The notes under the pieces: model-generated
Told to the model about the DNA's origin: nothing
The model's input: the letters and a program-made list of their open reading frames with translations, nothing else
Database searches by the model: none
Part shown: positions 43,536 to 51,981 of the stretch, piece after piece
How positions within the stretch are numbered: the stretch's first letter is position 1
Layout of the letters: the number at the start of each line of letters is the position of its first letter
Program-made: the position numbers and the translations under genes
NCBI GenBank assembly: GCA_963720705.1
Contig: CAVRGJ010000001.1
Location: 434,001-498,000 of the forward strand
Length of the DNA: 64,000 nt
Origin: DASWJZ01 sp963720705
GTDB lineage: Bacteria; Pseudomonadota; Alphaproteobacteria; Rhizobiales; Afifellaceae
Direction of reading: 5' to 3'

Positions 43536-45097
43536 TAAAACGTCTTCAAATATTCGAGCAGCGCTTCCTTCTCGTCAGGCGGGAGCGCGGTGCCGTAGAG
43601 ATGGCCGATGTTGCGATTGCCGCGATCGGGGCCGCCGTCCTTCTGCCTGGTGTCGAAGCAGAAGAGCGGGCCGAAATAGACTTCCGGGTCGCAAGCCTCG
43701 GCGCGGAAGCCGCCCTTCGCCGGGTCGAGCGTGTCGTCGCCGCGCACGAAGGCGACGGGGCGCTCTTCCGGCGGGTTCAGGAGATCGCGGAGCGTCGGCA
43801 CGGAACCGTTGTGGAGGTAAGGCGCGCGCAGCCAGAGTCCGTCAAGCGGCTGGTTGGCGTAGCCGTTCGTCTTCGTGAAATGCGTGAAAGCGTAGACGGG
43901 ATCGTTCTTGAAGAAGGTCGCAAGCTGCAGGTCGCGCAGCTTCTCGGTGTAGGAATCGAGGCGCCCGCGATCGGTGCCGACTTCCTCTATCGGCGTGACG
44001 CGGCCGATCCTGTCGCCGGAGAAGACGTAGCCGTCTGCGCCCTGATAGCCGTGGCAGCTCGCGCATTCGCGCATGTAGATGCCGCGGCCAACCGACGCCT
44101 TCAACGCATCGACTTTGTACGGCGAAGGCGGCGGGCGAAGATCGAGCAGCCAATCGGCTACACGCTGGATCGCGACACGATCGACGCTCCGCTCAGTCAC
44201 TCCGGCGCCGATCGCCGCCGAAAGGTTCCGCTCCTGCAGGGAGTCGTTGTTGCCGTCCCAATGCAGGTCCATGTCCTGTTCGCCGCGCTGCCGCTGCTCG
44301 AAGACCGACGGCAGGTCGGCGACGCCGTGCCGCTCGCTCAAAGTCAGATCGTTAAGCCGCATGCCGAACTGGATCGCCTTATAGGGGTTGAAGGTATCGA
44401 CGCGGCCCGGTCCCCACGCGACCTGCTGATCCATGATCGCGCCGAGGCTGGCGCGCATGCGCTTCAAGCCGCGGATCACGCGCGGCACGACATAGAAGCG
44501 ATAGAGCGCCCAGTCGACCGGCCCGAAGCGGGCACCGGCGCGCCGCATGCCGTCCATGACGGCGCTCGGCGTCAGGCGCGGGTCGTCGACCGCCTTGAAG
44601 AGAAAGCGCACGAACCCCTCGAAGTCGAGGTTGTTCGACGGCATGCCGAGCACGATGTGGCGCTCGCCGGCCTCGTCCGTGTAGGTGCCGGTGTGGCACA
44701 CGGCACAGTTCAGCCAAGCGAGCTCCACGCCGCGATAGTTCCGCCGCGAAACGCCGATCGGAAGATCATGGCCCTGCTCGTAGAGGAAGCCGAAGACGCG
44801 GAGCCCTTCCGGCCCAAGCTCGTTCTCGAACATGATCGGGAGCGCGCGCCACATCCAATAAGGCAGCCCGCTCTCCGGCTCGCTGCCGATCGAGCCGTAT
44901 TTGAAATGGTCGCCGATATTGGCGTAGCGGGCGGGTTCGTTGGTGTAGAGGCGCCAGATATTGGCGATGGCGACGATCCCAAGGACGATCAGGATCAGAA
45001 GGAGCGGGCCGAAGATCCGCAAGCGCCGCCTGCGCGTGCGGCGCTCCACCTCCTCGACGATGGTGACCGGCGGGTCGGGAAGCGTCGGCACTCCCAT
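43535..45097 (-). CDS. Di-haem c-type cytochrome (RoxA/CcP-related)
   Basis: A 520-residue protein anchored by an N-terminal helix (RIFGPLLLILIVLGIVAIAN). Two haem-binding motifs are CAVCH (in WLNCAVCHTGTYTDE) and CASCH (in RECASCHGYQGADGYVFSG). The flanking features GTDRGRLDSYTEKL, LWLRAPYLHNGSVPTLRDLL and ALPPDEKEALLEYLKTF are those of the RoxA-like/cytochrome c peroxidase-like group that oxidises lipids or rubber. It may act on fatty-acid hydroperoxides or accept electrons from the flavoprotein encoded 2 bases upstream. Function inferred. Confidence 0.82.
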   Translation of the reverse strand: MGVPTLPDPPVTIVEEVERRTRRRRLRIFGPLLLILIVLGIVAIANIWRLYTNEPARYANIGDHFKYGSIGSEPESGLPYWMWRALPIMFENELGPEGLRVFGFLYEQGHDLPIGVSRRNYRGVELAWLNCAVCHTGTYTDEAGERHIVLGMPSNNLDFEGFVRFLFKAVDDPRLTPSAVMDGMRRAGARFGPVDWALYRFYVVPRVIRGLKRMRASLGAIMDQQVAWGPGRVDTFNPYKAIQFGMRLNDLTLSERHGVADLPSVFEQRQRGEQDMDLHWDGNNDSLQERNLSAAIGAGVTERSVDRVAIQRVADWLLDLRPPPSPYKVDALKASVGRGIYMRECASCHGYQGADGYVFSGDRIGRVTPIEEVGTDRGRLDSYTEKLRDLQLATFFKNDPVYAFTHFTKTNGYANQPLDGLWLRAPYLHNGSVPTLRDLLNPPEERPVAFVRGDDTLDPAKGGFRAEACDPEVYFGPLFCFDTRQKDGGPDRGNRNIGHLYGTALPPDEKEALLEYLKTF

Positions 45098-45099
45098 CG

Positions 45100-46434
45100 C
45101 TACGACACCCGGTAGCCGGGTTGGGTGTCGTAGACGGAAAGGATGTCGGCGAGCATCGCCTCGATGTCGCCGCCGAAGCGCGGCAGCTCATAGCAGCCGA
45201 GCGGATTCTTCGGCGCATTGAGCAGGCACTTGTTGCAATAAGTGCAGGGCCGCGGCGGAAGGTCGAAGCCTTTCTCAAACCAGCGCACCAGATCCGGATT
45301 GGCGATGAGCGGCCGCGCGATCGCAACGGCGTCGAACGAGCCCTCCTCGATCCCCGCGCGGATCAGCCGCGCATCCTGGTAGCCGCCGGTCGAGATCACC
45401 GGGATCGACACCGCCTGCTTGACGGCGCGCGCCTCGTCGATGCCGATGCCTTCCGGCGGATTGAGCTTCTTCTTGCGCTCCCACACCCAAGCGAAGATCG
45501 GACGCAGAAGGCGATAGCGGAACAAGAGATAATTCCGCATCGTGCGCGTGCCGGACGAGATCATCGCGTCGTAGCTTGCCGCAATGGTGTTGAACGAGAA
45601 GCCGCCGGGCGGATTAAGCGGATGCGGAAAAAGGCTGCCGGTCGAGACGTGGATTGCGTGCGCGCCGGCCGTCTCGACCCATTTCGCGACTTGCACCGTC
45701 TCGGCGAGGCCGTCGCCCTTTGGCTCCCAAGGGATGACGTCGTTCTGGTCGATGGCCGAGAGCTTTACCTGCAGATGAAAGCCCGGGCCGACCGTGTCGC
45801 GGATCTTAGCGATGACGTCGAGCAGAAAGCGCGCGCGGTTGAAGAGCGAGCCGCCGTACTCGTCTGTGCGATCATTGATGCCGGAGCTCAGGAACTGCGT
45901 GAACAGATAGCCGTTCGCGGCATGCAGCTCGACGCCGTCGAGCCCCGCCTCCTTGGCGCGGCGCGCGCCCTGGCCGAAGGCGTCGATCACGTCGTCGATC
46001 TGCCAGCGCGTCATCGCCTGGCTGGGGAAGCCGTGCAGCGATTCGCTGCGCGAGGTGGCGGAAAGCGCCTTGCGCCAGCGGTTGGAGATGCCGGGGCGGT
46101 CTTGCTGCCGGCCGGAATGGCTGAGCTGCATGATGAACCGGCAATCGTATTTGTGCGCCTGCTCGCCGACGACGCTCCAAAACGGGATATGCTCGTCGCG
46201 ATGGATGGTGGCGTAAAATGGGAGGATGCGGCCGCGCATCATGACCGGCACGTAGGAGGAGACGATGGCGCCGACGCCGCCTTTCGCGAAGCGTGCCTCC
46301 CAATTGATGCGGGTCTGCGTTCCCGAGCCGTCTTCGTTGTCGAACTGGCCGGAGATCGACGAACGGAAGATGCGGTTCTTGACCCTCAGGCCACTCTTGA
46401 AGCGGATCGGGCGGAGGATCGGGTCGTCGTTCAT
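45100..46434 (-). CDS. Old-yellow-enzyme-type NADH:flavin oxidoreductase with Fe-S motif
   Basis: A 444-residue FMN (beta/alpha)8 barrel. LRVKNRIFRSSISGQFDNED, the substrate-binding LQLSHSGRQ-type segment (FIMQLSHSGRQQDRPG), and DGVELHAANGYLFTQFLS with RTDEYGGSLFNRARF are the OYE core. The C-terminal CTYCNKC...NPLGC (C-x2-C-x2-C-x10-C) resembles the [4Fe-4S] site of trimethylamine dehydrogenase/2,4-dienoyl-CoA reductase, but the FAD/NAD domains of those are absent. The start at 46434 overlaps the previous gene by ATGA. It probably reduces an enone or dienone, such as an oxidised lipid; electron source unknown. Confidence 0.85.
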   Translation of the reverse strand: MNDDPILRPIRFKSGLRVKNRIFRSSISGQFDNEDGSGTQTRINWEARFAKGGVGAIVSSYVPVMMRGRILPFYATIHRDEHIPFWSVVGEQAHKYDCRFIMQLSHSGRQQDRPGISNRWRKALSATSRSESLHGFPSQAMTRWQIDDVIDAFGQGARRAKEAGLDGVELHAANGYLFTQFLSSGINDRTDEYGGSLFNRARFLLDVIAKIRDTVGPGFHLQVKLSAIDQNDVIPWEPKGDGLAETVQVAKWVETAGAHAIHVSTGSLFPHPLNPPGGFSFNTIAASYDAMISSGTRTMRNYLLFRYRLLRPIFAWVWERKKKLNPPEGIGIDEARAVKQAVSIPVISTGGYQDARLIRAGIEEGSFDAVAIARPLIANPDLVRWFEKGFDLPPRPCTYCNKCLLNAPKNPLGCYELPRFGGDIEAMLADILSVYDTQPGYRVS

Positions 46435-47432
46435 CGACGATCCCGCCCAAGCGATCGCCGCCAAATCTCCGCAAGCATGTCCGGAACCCACTCGCGCGCC
46501 GGACAGGCGGCCCAGCTTCCTTCCGAAAACACGAGACGCCGGTCGACACCTTGCGCCTCGCCGCGATCGAAGCGGACGATGGCGCCGCGACGCAGAGGCT
46601 TTCGCGTCTCGGGAATGTCGATCTTCACGTTCGGGCGTCGGAGCGCGAGACGCGGATCGGGGGGCAGCACGAGCGGCCTGACGCCGCGGATCAGCGTCTT
46701 CGGCCCGCGCAGCGAGCGCGCCGCCGCGGCGTCGGAGCGTATCTGCGCGGGGTCGGGTACTGCGAGCCGCAGATCGCGCATGCGCTCGAAGCTCGCGATC
46801 AAGTTCGGAAGCGCGAGCGAGATCGCGTGCGCGCAATAGGGGTCGCCGCGCGCCGCCTCGAGGATCGTGCTACGCGCGCGGCCGAGCGCTCCGGAGAGCC
46901 TCAGCCACAGCGCCTTCAAGACGAGCGCCTGCGGCCAGTTGGCGAGCACGTCTGCCGCATCGTAGGTCTCGCGCGTCGCGCGGAAGCTGATGTGGAAGGC
47001 GCGGCCAACGACCTGCTGCAGCGCCTCACCGATTGCCGGCCGGCCGGCGTCCTTGTCGACGAGCAGGTCGGCGAGACGGTCGAGCGTCTCGGCGTCGAAG
47101 CCGCGGCGGCGGGCGTTGCCACTCAGCCGGATGTGGAGCGCCTCGCTCCCCTTCTGCCTGCCCTCGTCGCCGCGCGGCAGGAAGGCCGGCCAGAGGCGCC
47201 CGTCGATGTGGAAGACGGAGCGGATGCGGGCGCGAAGGAGCCGCGTCAGAAGCGGCCCGTCGTTGTCGAAAACGCGGTCGATCCGCGGATGGGAGTCGAG
47301 CGAGCGGATCGACGCCGCCTCGTCGGCGGTGAAGAGATCGAGCAAACCCCAGATGCGCAAATGCCTCGCCATCTTCCGATCCGCTTCCGCACGGGCCGCC
47401 GCAGGCCCTATTGCGGCTTCGCTTCCCGCCAT
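46431..47432 (-). CDS. Unknown protein in alpha-dioxygenase operon
   Basis: A 333-residue protein with no motif I recognise. It is helical and Arg/Ala-rich: GLLDLFTADEAASIRSLDSH, AFHISFRATRETYDAADVLA and EWVPDMLAEIWRRSLG. It starts at 47432, 25 bases inside the 3' end of the alpha-dioxygenase gene, and ends within the start of the flavoprotein gene, so it is strongly co-translated with both. A later ATG at 47372 is also possible. It may be an accessory, chaperone or lipid-binding partner of the dioxygenase; this is inferred from context. Confidence 0.7.
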   Translation of the reverse strand: MAGSEAAIGPAAARAEADRKMARHLRIWGLLDLFTADEAASIRSLDSHPRIDRVFDNDGPLLTRLLRARIRSVFHIDGRLWPAFLPRGDEGRQKGSEALHIRLSGNARRRGFDAETLDRLADLLVDKDAGRPAIGEALQQVVGRAFHISFRATRETYDAADVLANWPQALVLKALWLRLSGALGRARSTILEAARGDPYCAHAISLALPNLIASFERMRDLRLAVPDPAQIRSDAAAARSLRGPKTLIRGVRPLVLPPDPRLALRRPNVKIDIPETRKPLRRGAIVRFDRGEAQGVDRRLVFSEGSWAACPAREWVPDMLAEIWRRSLGRDRR

Positions 47433-49237
47433 TTGAAGAACGCGTTCTTGACGCCGCGCAGCGCCGGCTCAAGCTCGGGCAGCTGGCGCAGCAGCACGTC
47501 CGTCATGAAGGTGCGATTGATCCAGTCCATGCCTTCCGGCGTATACATTTCCGGCGTGTAGTCGACGGTGAAGAAGCGGTCGCTCTTCAACCGACGCGAC
47601 GCCATCAGGATGAAGATGCGAAAGGCGGTGTCGGAGAACCCAAAGCCCTCCGGCAGATCTTCGGCGAGGAGTCCGACGATCGTATCGACCCGCTCCATCT
47701 CGCCGCCGTAGACTTCGCTGATCTCCGCTGCCCACTCCTTGTTGGAGGTGATCTCCTCGATCGAATCGAAGGGACGCATCCGAAGCATGCGACGAAAGTC
47801 GTTATAGCGCGGGATGCCGCGCTCGCGATCACGCACGACGTCGACGGTGCCGAGGTCGAAGAAATCGTTGCTCTCCGCGCCGGAGACGGAATCCTGGCGC
47901 TCGAAGCGGGAAAGCCCGCTCGGATAGTTGTGCAGCCGCACCTGCCCGGGATTGCGCGTGCCGAGCGAATAGGCCGCATCGGCGGGCGCCATCCGGCCGT
48001 AGAGGCCGACGGCGCGCTTGCCGGAAACGGCGCGGAAATCGAGTGCCTCAGCCCCGGGGATCGGGGAATCGTCGTTGACCGAGCGGAACTCGAAGACGTC
48101 CGGCATCAAGGGATGCATGCGGTAGACGGCGACGAATTCCTCGGTCAGCGAATAGGGCGCGGTGTGGTGATCGGTGGTCGAGCCGGGAATTCCCTGCAGC
48201 TTGTCGCCCTGGGTGACACGGCCGCGTTCGCGATGGAACGTCTCGCCGAACGCGCCCCACCAATTAGCGCGCATGGCGAAGCGCATCGTCGGATTGTTGA
48301 GAAGCGACGGCGTCCATTCCACGGTGTGGATCTTCGCGATCACCGCGATATTGACGAGCCGCGCCTTCTGATAGAGCCACTCGTCGTCGTTGCGCCGGCT
48401 TGGATAGGCGGCGAGCAGCCGGTCGCAGATCGCGTTGTGCTCACGCGTGAAGAGCGTGTGGAGAAGCGACAGGCCGATCCACCAATTGTCGTTCACTCCG
48501 GTCAGCTCGAGCCCGGAGCCATCGGGTTCAAGACGGCCGTTAGAGCCGACCTTGAGCTTGCCTTCCTTGTGCGTGCGGAGCGCGTCCCGGCGCGCTTCGT
48601 CCTTGCCGTAGATCTGCCCGGCATCCCACCAATGCGATTCGGTGTTGGTGAAGGCCGGCGGCAGACCACGGTCGGCATAGGCCTCCTTGTCCGGCCGCGA
48701 CCGACCGAATTGCATCCTGCGCTCCGGGCTCGGCCAATCGTCCTCATCGGCGAGCGGAATCTCGTGCGGGTTCTGGTCGTCGCGAAGGTGGCCGAACCAA
48801 TCATGCGTCATGAACTGGAGCCACGCGGCGGCAAGGATGTTCAGGTGGGGGACGGCGTGAAACTCGCCGTTCCTGCGGGCAAGCAGCCGCCGGCTTATCT
48901 CGCGCGGGTTCGGCTCCATGACGTCATAGGCGGTCGGAATCTTGAGCCTGTCGACCGGCGAGTTGCGCCCGAAGCGCATGCCGCGCGCGCCCATCGCCGG
49001 CACCGCGAGGTCGTTGTAGCTGCCGTCGATGGTGCGGCCGAGGCGATAGACTTCGGGGCCCACCTCACGCTCGGGTTTCGGAAAGCCGCCGCGCTGTGTG
49101 TCGTGGAGGTTCAGGCGGCGGAGGGTGCGACGCAACAGAAGCAGATTGGCGACGCGTAGCGGCAGCGTTGGCAGGCGGTGCCACACGCGTACGCGATTAA
49201 TAAGCGCGAACAGCGCTTCGGCCAGTCTGCCGAACAC
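47408..49237 (-). CDS. Haem peroxidase of fatty-acid alpha-dioxygenase type
   Basis: About 609 residues of the animal-haem-peroxidase superfamily closest to plant alpha-dioxygenase. Matching segments are QFMTHDWFGHLRD (distal His145), NWWIGLSLLHTLFTREHNAI, IAKIHTVEWTPSLL, and PYSLTEEFVAVYRMHPLMPD with catalytic Tyr372 and proximal His375 (Tyr-x-x-His as in prostaglandin synthase). Also GIPRYNDFRRMLRM, and the C-terminal FRIFILMASRRLKSDRFFT. The expected reaction is dioxygenation of a fatty acid at C-2. Start: the frame opens at GTG 49261; GGGGAGGAGG lies inside that reading just before the GTG at 49237, so the latter is preferred. First gene of a four-gene operon. Confidence 0.88.
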   Translation of the reverse strand: MFGRLAEALFALINRVRVWHRLPTLPLRVANLLLLRRTLRRLNLHDTQRGGFPKPEREVGPEVYRLGRTIDGSYNDLAVPAMGARGMRFGRNSPVDRLKIPTAYDVMEPNPREISRRLLARRNGEFHAVPHLNILAAAWLQFMTHDWFGHLRDDQNPHEIPLADEDDWPSPERRMQFGRSRPDKEAYADRGLPPAFTNTESHWWDAGQIYGKDEARRDALRTHKEGKLKVGSNGRLEPDGSGLELTGVNDNWWIGLSLLHTLFTREHNAICDRLLAAYPSRRNDDEWLYQKARLVNIAVIAKIHTVEWTPSLLNNPTMRFAMRANWWGAFGETFHRERGRVTQGDKLQGIPGSTTDHHTAPYSLTEEFVAVYRMHPLMPDVFEFRSVNDDSPIPGAEALDFRAVSGKRAVGLYGRMAPADAAYSLGTRNPGQVRLHNYPSGLSRFERQDSVSGAESNDFFDLGTVDVVRDRERGIPRYNDFRRMLRMRPFDSIEEITSNKEWAAEISEVYGGEMERVDTIVGLLAEDLPEGFGFSDTAFRIFILMASRRLKSDRFFTVDYTPEMYTPEGMDWINRTFMTDVLLRQLPELEPALRGVKNAFFKWREAKPQ

Positions 49238-49296
49238 GGCCTCCTCCCCGCCTGCAACCACCGATACTATTGCGCCGGCAAGAACTTAGCGTCAAT

Positions 49297-49316
49297 CAAG
49301 TGCTTGCAAGGACTTG
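49297..49316. promoter_or_regulatory. Near-perfect 20-bp palindrome upstream of the alpha-dioxygenase operon
   Basis: CAAGTGCTTGCAAGGACTTG is an inverted repeat with one mismatch per arm. It lies about 60 bases before the operon start codon and is a good candidate for an operator. No regulator gene is adjacent. Confidence 0.45.
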
Positions 49317-49665
49317 AACCCGCGGGGCAGAAATCACGCTGGGTGAAATCGATTCAATCGCTTGTTGCACAGGCAGACACGACGCCTCCGTGTGCCCGGC
49401 TAGCTTTCGAGGCGCAGAAGACAATCGTCGACGCCGGCCACGCCGTGAAGGTGCCGGCGACGATGCATGCGGTCCGTCCGGACGCCGCGCCGAAATGGCT
49501 TGCGATGGACTTCGACGAATTGGTGCTGACCTCCGACATCGGGCTCTCGCGCAGTGCTTCGTCACGCAGACCGAGGCGCTGAGGCGCCCCGCCGACGCCT
49601 AGCGCCGGCGCCCCCGCGAGCACCCTCCCCGCGACTTTCCGCCGCCGATCTCGGCAAGGCGCGAT
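49317..49665. other. Gap without a recognised gene
   Basis: About 350 bases between the palindrome before the alpha-dioxygenase operon and the one before the XRE gene. A plus-strand frame ends at 49582 with no family features. It could be a decayed gene or divergent promoter space. Confidence 0.4.
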
Positions 49666-49680
49666 TCGCATTGCATGCGA
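49666..49680. promoter_or_regulatory. Perfect inverted repeat just upstream of XRE gene
   Basis: TCGCAT-TGC-ATGCGA is a perfect dyad immediately before the ATG at 49682. It is a likely operator for autoregulation by the XRE protein, and so for the coupled hyf operon. Confidence 0.5.
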
Positions 49681-49681
49681 T

Positions 49682-49987
49682 ATGGCTTATGCTGTAGAGG
49701 CAAATTATCATGCTTCGACTCCAATAAGTGATGCTTCAGACGTGATTACTGCGGCTCAACTCAGAGCGGCACGGGCGCTCGCCGGCCTCGACCAAAAGGC
49801 CATCGCGGAGCTCTCGGGACTCTCCGTGCCGACCATCCAGCGTATGGAGGCGAGCGACGGCGTCATTCGCGGCAATGTCGATTCCTTGATGAAGCTGATC
49901 GCAGCACTCGATGCGGCGGGGATCGAACTGATCGCGGAGAGTGCGGTTAGTCAAAGCGGTGGGCGTGGCGTGCGCCTAAAGGGATGA
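49682..49987 (+). CDS. XRE-family HTH regulator coupled to hyf-like operon
   Basis: A 101-residue regulator with one helix-turn-helix: QLRAARALAGLDQKAIAELS and VPTIQRMEASDGVIRGNVDS. Its stop overlaps the start of hyfB by ATGA, so the regulator is translated with the complex. The start at 49682 has no clear ribosome site; a GTG at 49742 (MITAAQLRAAR) would remove the 20 unconserved N-terminal residues. It probably regulates the hyf-like operon through the adjacent dyad. Confidence 0.82.
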   Translation: MAYAVEANYHASTPISDASDVITAAQLRAARALAGLDQKAIAELSGLSVPTIQRMEASDGVIRGNVDSLMKLIAALDAAGIELIAESAVSQSGGRGVRLKG

Positions 49988-51981
49988 GTGTCGCACTCCT
50001 TTCCGTCGCCGCGCTGCTCCTGCTCAGCGTGATCGCGATCGGGCTCAGCCGCTCGCCCCGAGCCACGCCGGTCATCTACGCCGGTGCAACTGCGCTCTCG
50101 GTGATCCTTTTCGTCCTCGCGCTTTCGCATCTTGTGTCGGGAGCCGCGCCGCTCACGACCAAGCTGCCGATCGGGCTTCCCTTCATCGGCGCGAATTTCC
50201 GCCTCGATGCGCTCTCCGCCTTCTTTCTCTGCGTCGTCGATCTCGGCGCTGCCGCCGCAAGCCTCTACGCACTCGGCTACGGCCGGCACGAAAAGGCGCC
50301 GTGGCGGGTGCTGCCGTTCTACCCGGCCTTCCTCGCCGGCATGAACCTCGTCGTGCTTGCCGACGACGCTTTCACCTTTCTTCTATCGTGGGAGTTCATG
50401 TCGCTCGCTTCGTGGGCCCTCGTCATGGCGCATCACAAGGAGCGCGGAAACGCTGAGGCCGGCTACATCTATCTGGTGATGGCGGCCTTCGGTACGTTCT
50501 GCCTGCTCCTCGCCTTTGGGCTCCTGGCGGGACCCGACGGCGGCTACACTTTTAACGCCATGCGGGCCGGCCAACCCTCGCCGCTAATCGAGGCGCTGAT
50601 CCTCGCGCTTGTGCTCATCGGTGCCGGATCGAAGGCCGGCCTCGTGCCGATGCACGTCTGGCTGCCGCTCGCGCACCCGGCGGCGCCGAGCCACGTTTCG
50701 GCGCTGATGAGCGGCGTCATGACCAAGGTCGCCGTTTATGGGTTCGTCAGGATCGTGTTCGATCTTCTGAACGGCGGCAGCTGGTGGTCGGGGCTCGTCG
50801 TGCTCGTGCTCGGCGGAATCACCGCAGCGCTTGGCGTGCTCTATGCGCTGATGCAGCACGATTTGAAGCGGCTTCTCGCCTACCACACGGTCGAGAACAT
50901 CGGCATCATCTTCATCGGTCTCGGCCTTTCGCTTGCGTTCCAGGCGAACGGCATGCTCGCCAGCGCCGCGCTGGCGCTGACGGCCGCGCTCTTCCACGTC
51001 TTCAACCACTCGCTCTTCAAGAGCCTGCTCTTCTTCGGCGCCGGCGCCGTTCTGACCGCCACCGGCGAGCGCGACATGGAGCACCTCGGCGGGCTGATCC
51101 ACAATATGCCGCTGACGAGCTTCGCCTTCCTCATCGGCTGCGTGGCGATCTCGGCGCTGCCGCCCTTGAACGGCTTCGTCTCCGAGTGGCTGACCTTCCA
51201 GGCGATCCTGATCAGCCCGTCGCTGCCGCAATGGGCCTTGAAGCTCACGATTCCCGCGGTCGGGGCGCTGCTCGCGCTTTCAGCCGCGCTGGCGGCCGCC
51301 TGCTTCGTCAAGGCCTTCGGCATCACCTTCCTCGGACGCGCGCGAGGCCGCGCCGCCGAGACGGCGAGCGAGGTCGACCGCTTCTCGCTCGTCGCAATGT
51401 TCGCGTTCGCCGGGCTCTGCCTGCTCGCCGGCATCCTGCCCGGCTTCATCATCGACGGGCTCGCGCCGACGGTCAGCGGCCTCGTTGGCGCGCACATGCC
51501 GGGCCAAGCAAGCGTGCCGTGGCTTTCGATCGTGCCTATCGCCGAGAGCCGCAGCTCCTATAACGGGCTGCTTGTGTTCATCTTCATCGCGCTCTCGGGC
51601 GGGATCGCCGCGATAGCGGTGCACCGTTTCGCCTCGCACGCGCTCCGACGCTCCGACGCGTGGGATTGCGGTTTCCCGAACGCCGACCCCGGGACGCAGT
51701 ACACGGCCGGAAGCTTTGCGCAGCCGATCCGCCGCGTCTTCGGCACGCTCGTCTTTCGCGCGCGCGAGCACGTCGAGATGCCCCCGCCGGGGTCGCTCAA
51801 GCCTGCGCGCTTCGAGGCGACGCTGCGCGACCTCGTCTGGGACGGAATCTACGCGCCGATCGCCGGCGGCATCAACTATGCCGCGGACCACATCAACTGG
51901 ATGCAGTTCCTGACGGTCAGGCGCTACCTGACGCTGGTCTTCGTCTCGCTCATCATGCTTCTTCTGGTGTTGGCGCTGTGA
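49984..51981 (+). CDS. hyfB: Hydrogenase-4-like subunit B (antiporter-like)
   Basis: A 665-residue proton-channel-type subunit related to NuoL/MrpD. Characteristic segments are LLSWEFMSLASWALVMAHHK (conserved Glu), AGSKAGLVPMHVWLPLAHPAA (Lys-Gly-His), and HDLKRLLAYHTVENIGIIFI. A membrane extension follows: the C-terminal third contains two hydrophobic segments and a soluble stretch (DAWDCGFPNADPGTQYTAGS). It forms part of the inner-membrane arm. Downstream subunits overlap in sequence. Confidence 0.92.
   Translation: MSVALLSVAALLLLSVIAIGLSRSPRATPVIYAGATALSVILFVLALSHLVSGAAPLTTKLPIGLPFIGANFRLDALSAFFLCVVDLGAAAASLYALGYGRHEKAPWRVLPFYPAFLAGMNLVVLADDAFTFLLSWEFMSLASWALVMAHHKERGNAEAGYIYLVMAAFGTFCLLLAFGLLAGPDGGYTFNAMRAGQPSPLIEALILALVLIGAGSKAGLVPMHVWLPLAHPAAPSHVSALMSGVMTKVAVYGFVRIVFDLLNGGSWWSGLVVLVLGGITAALGVLYALMQHDLKRLLAYHTVENIGIIFIGLGLSLAFQANGMLASAALALTAALFHVFNHSLFKSLLFFGAGAVLTATGERDMEHLGGLIHNMPLTSFAFLIGCVAISALPPLNGFVSEWLTFQAILISPSLPQWALKLTIPAVGALLALSAALAAACFVKAFGITFLGRARGRAAETASEVDRFSLVAMFAFAGLCLLAGILPGFIIDGLAPTVSGLVGAHMPGQASVPWLSIVPIAESRSSYNGLLVFIFIALSGGIAAIAVHRFASHALRRSDAWDCGFPNADPGTQYTAGSFAQPIRRVFGTLVFRAREHVEMPPPGSLKPARFEATLRDLVWDGIYAPIAGGINYAADHINWMQFLTVRRYLTLVFVSLIMLLLVLAL

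Noticed and set aside
49301..49320. tRNA-like GGACTTGAACCC string
   Set aside because: The arms that should flank the T-loop do not pair and no cloverleaf can be drawn around it. It is better explained by the palindrome at 49297-49316.
49317..49665. Open frame ending at 49582
   Set aside because: Only a short, patternless tail; no start with a ribosome site and no recognised family. Treated as intergenic.
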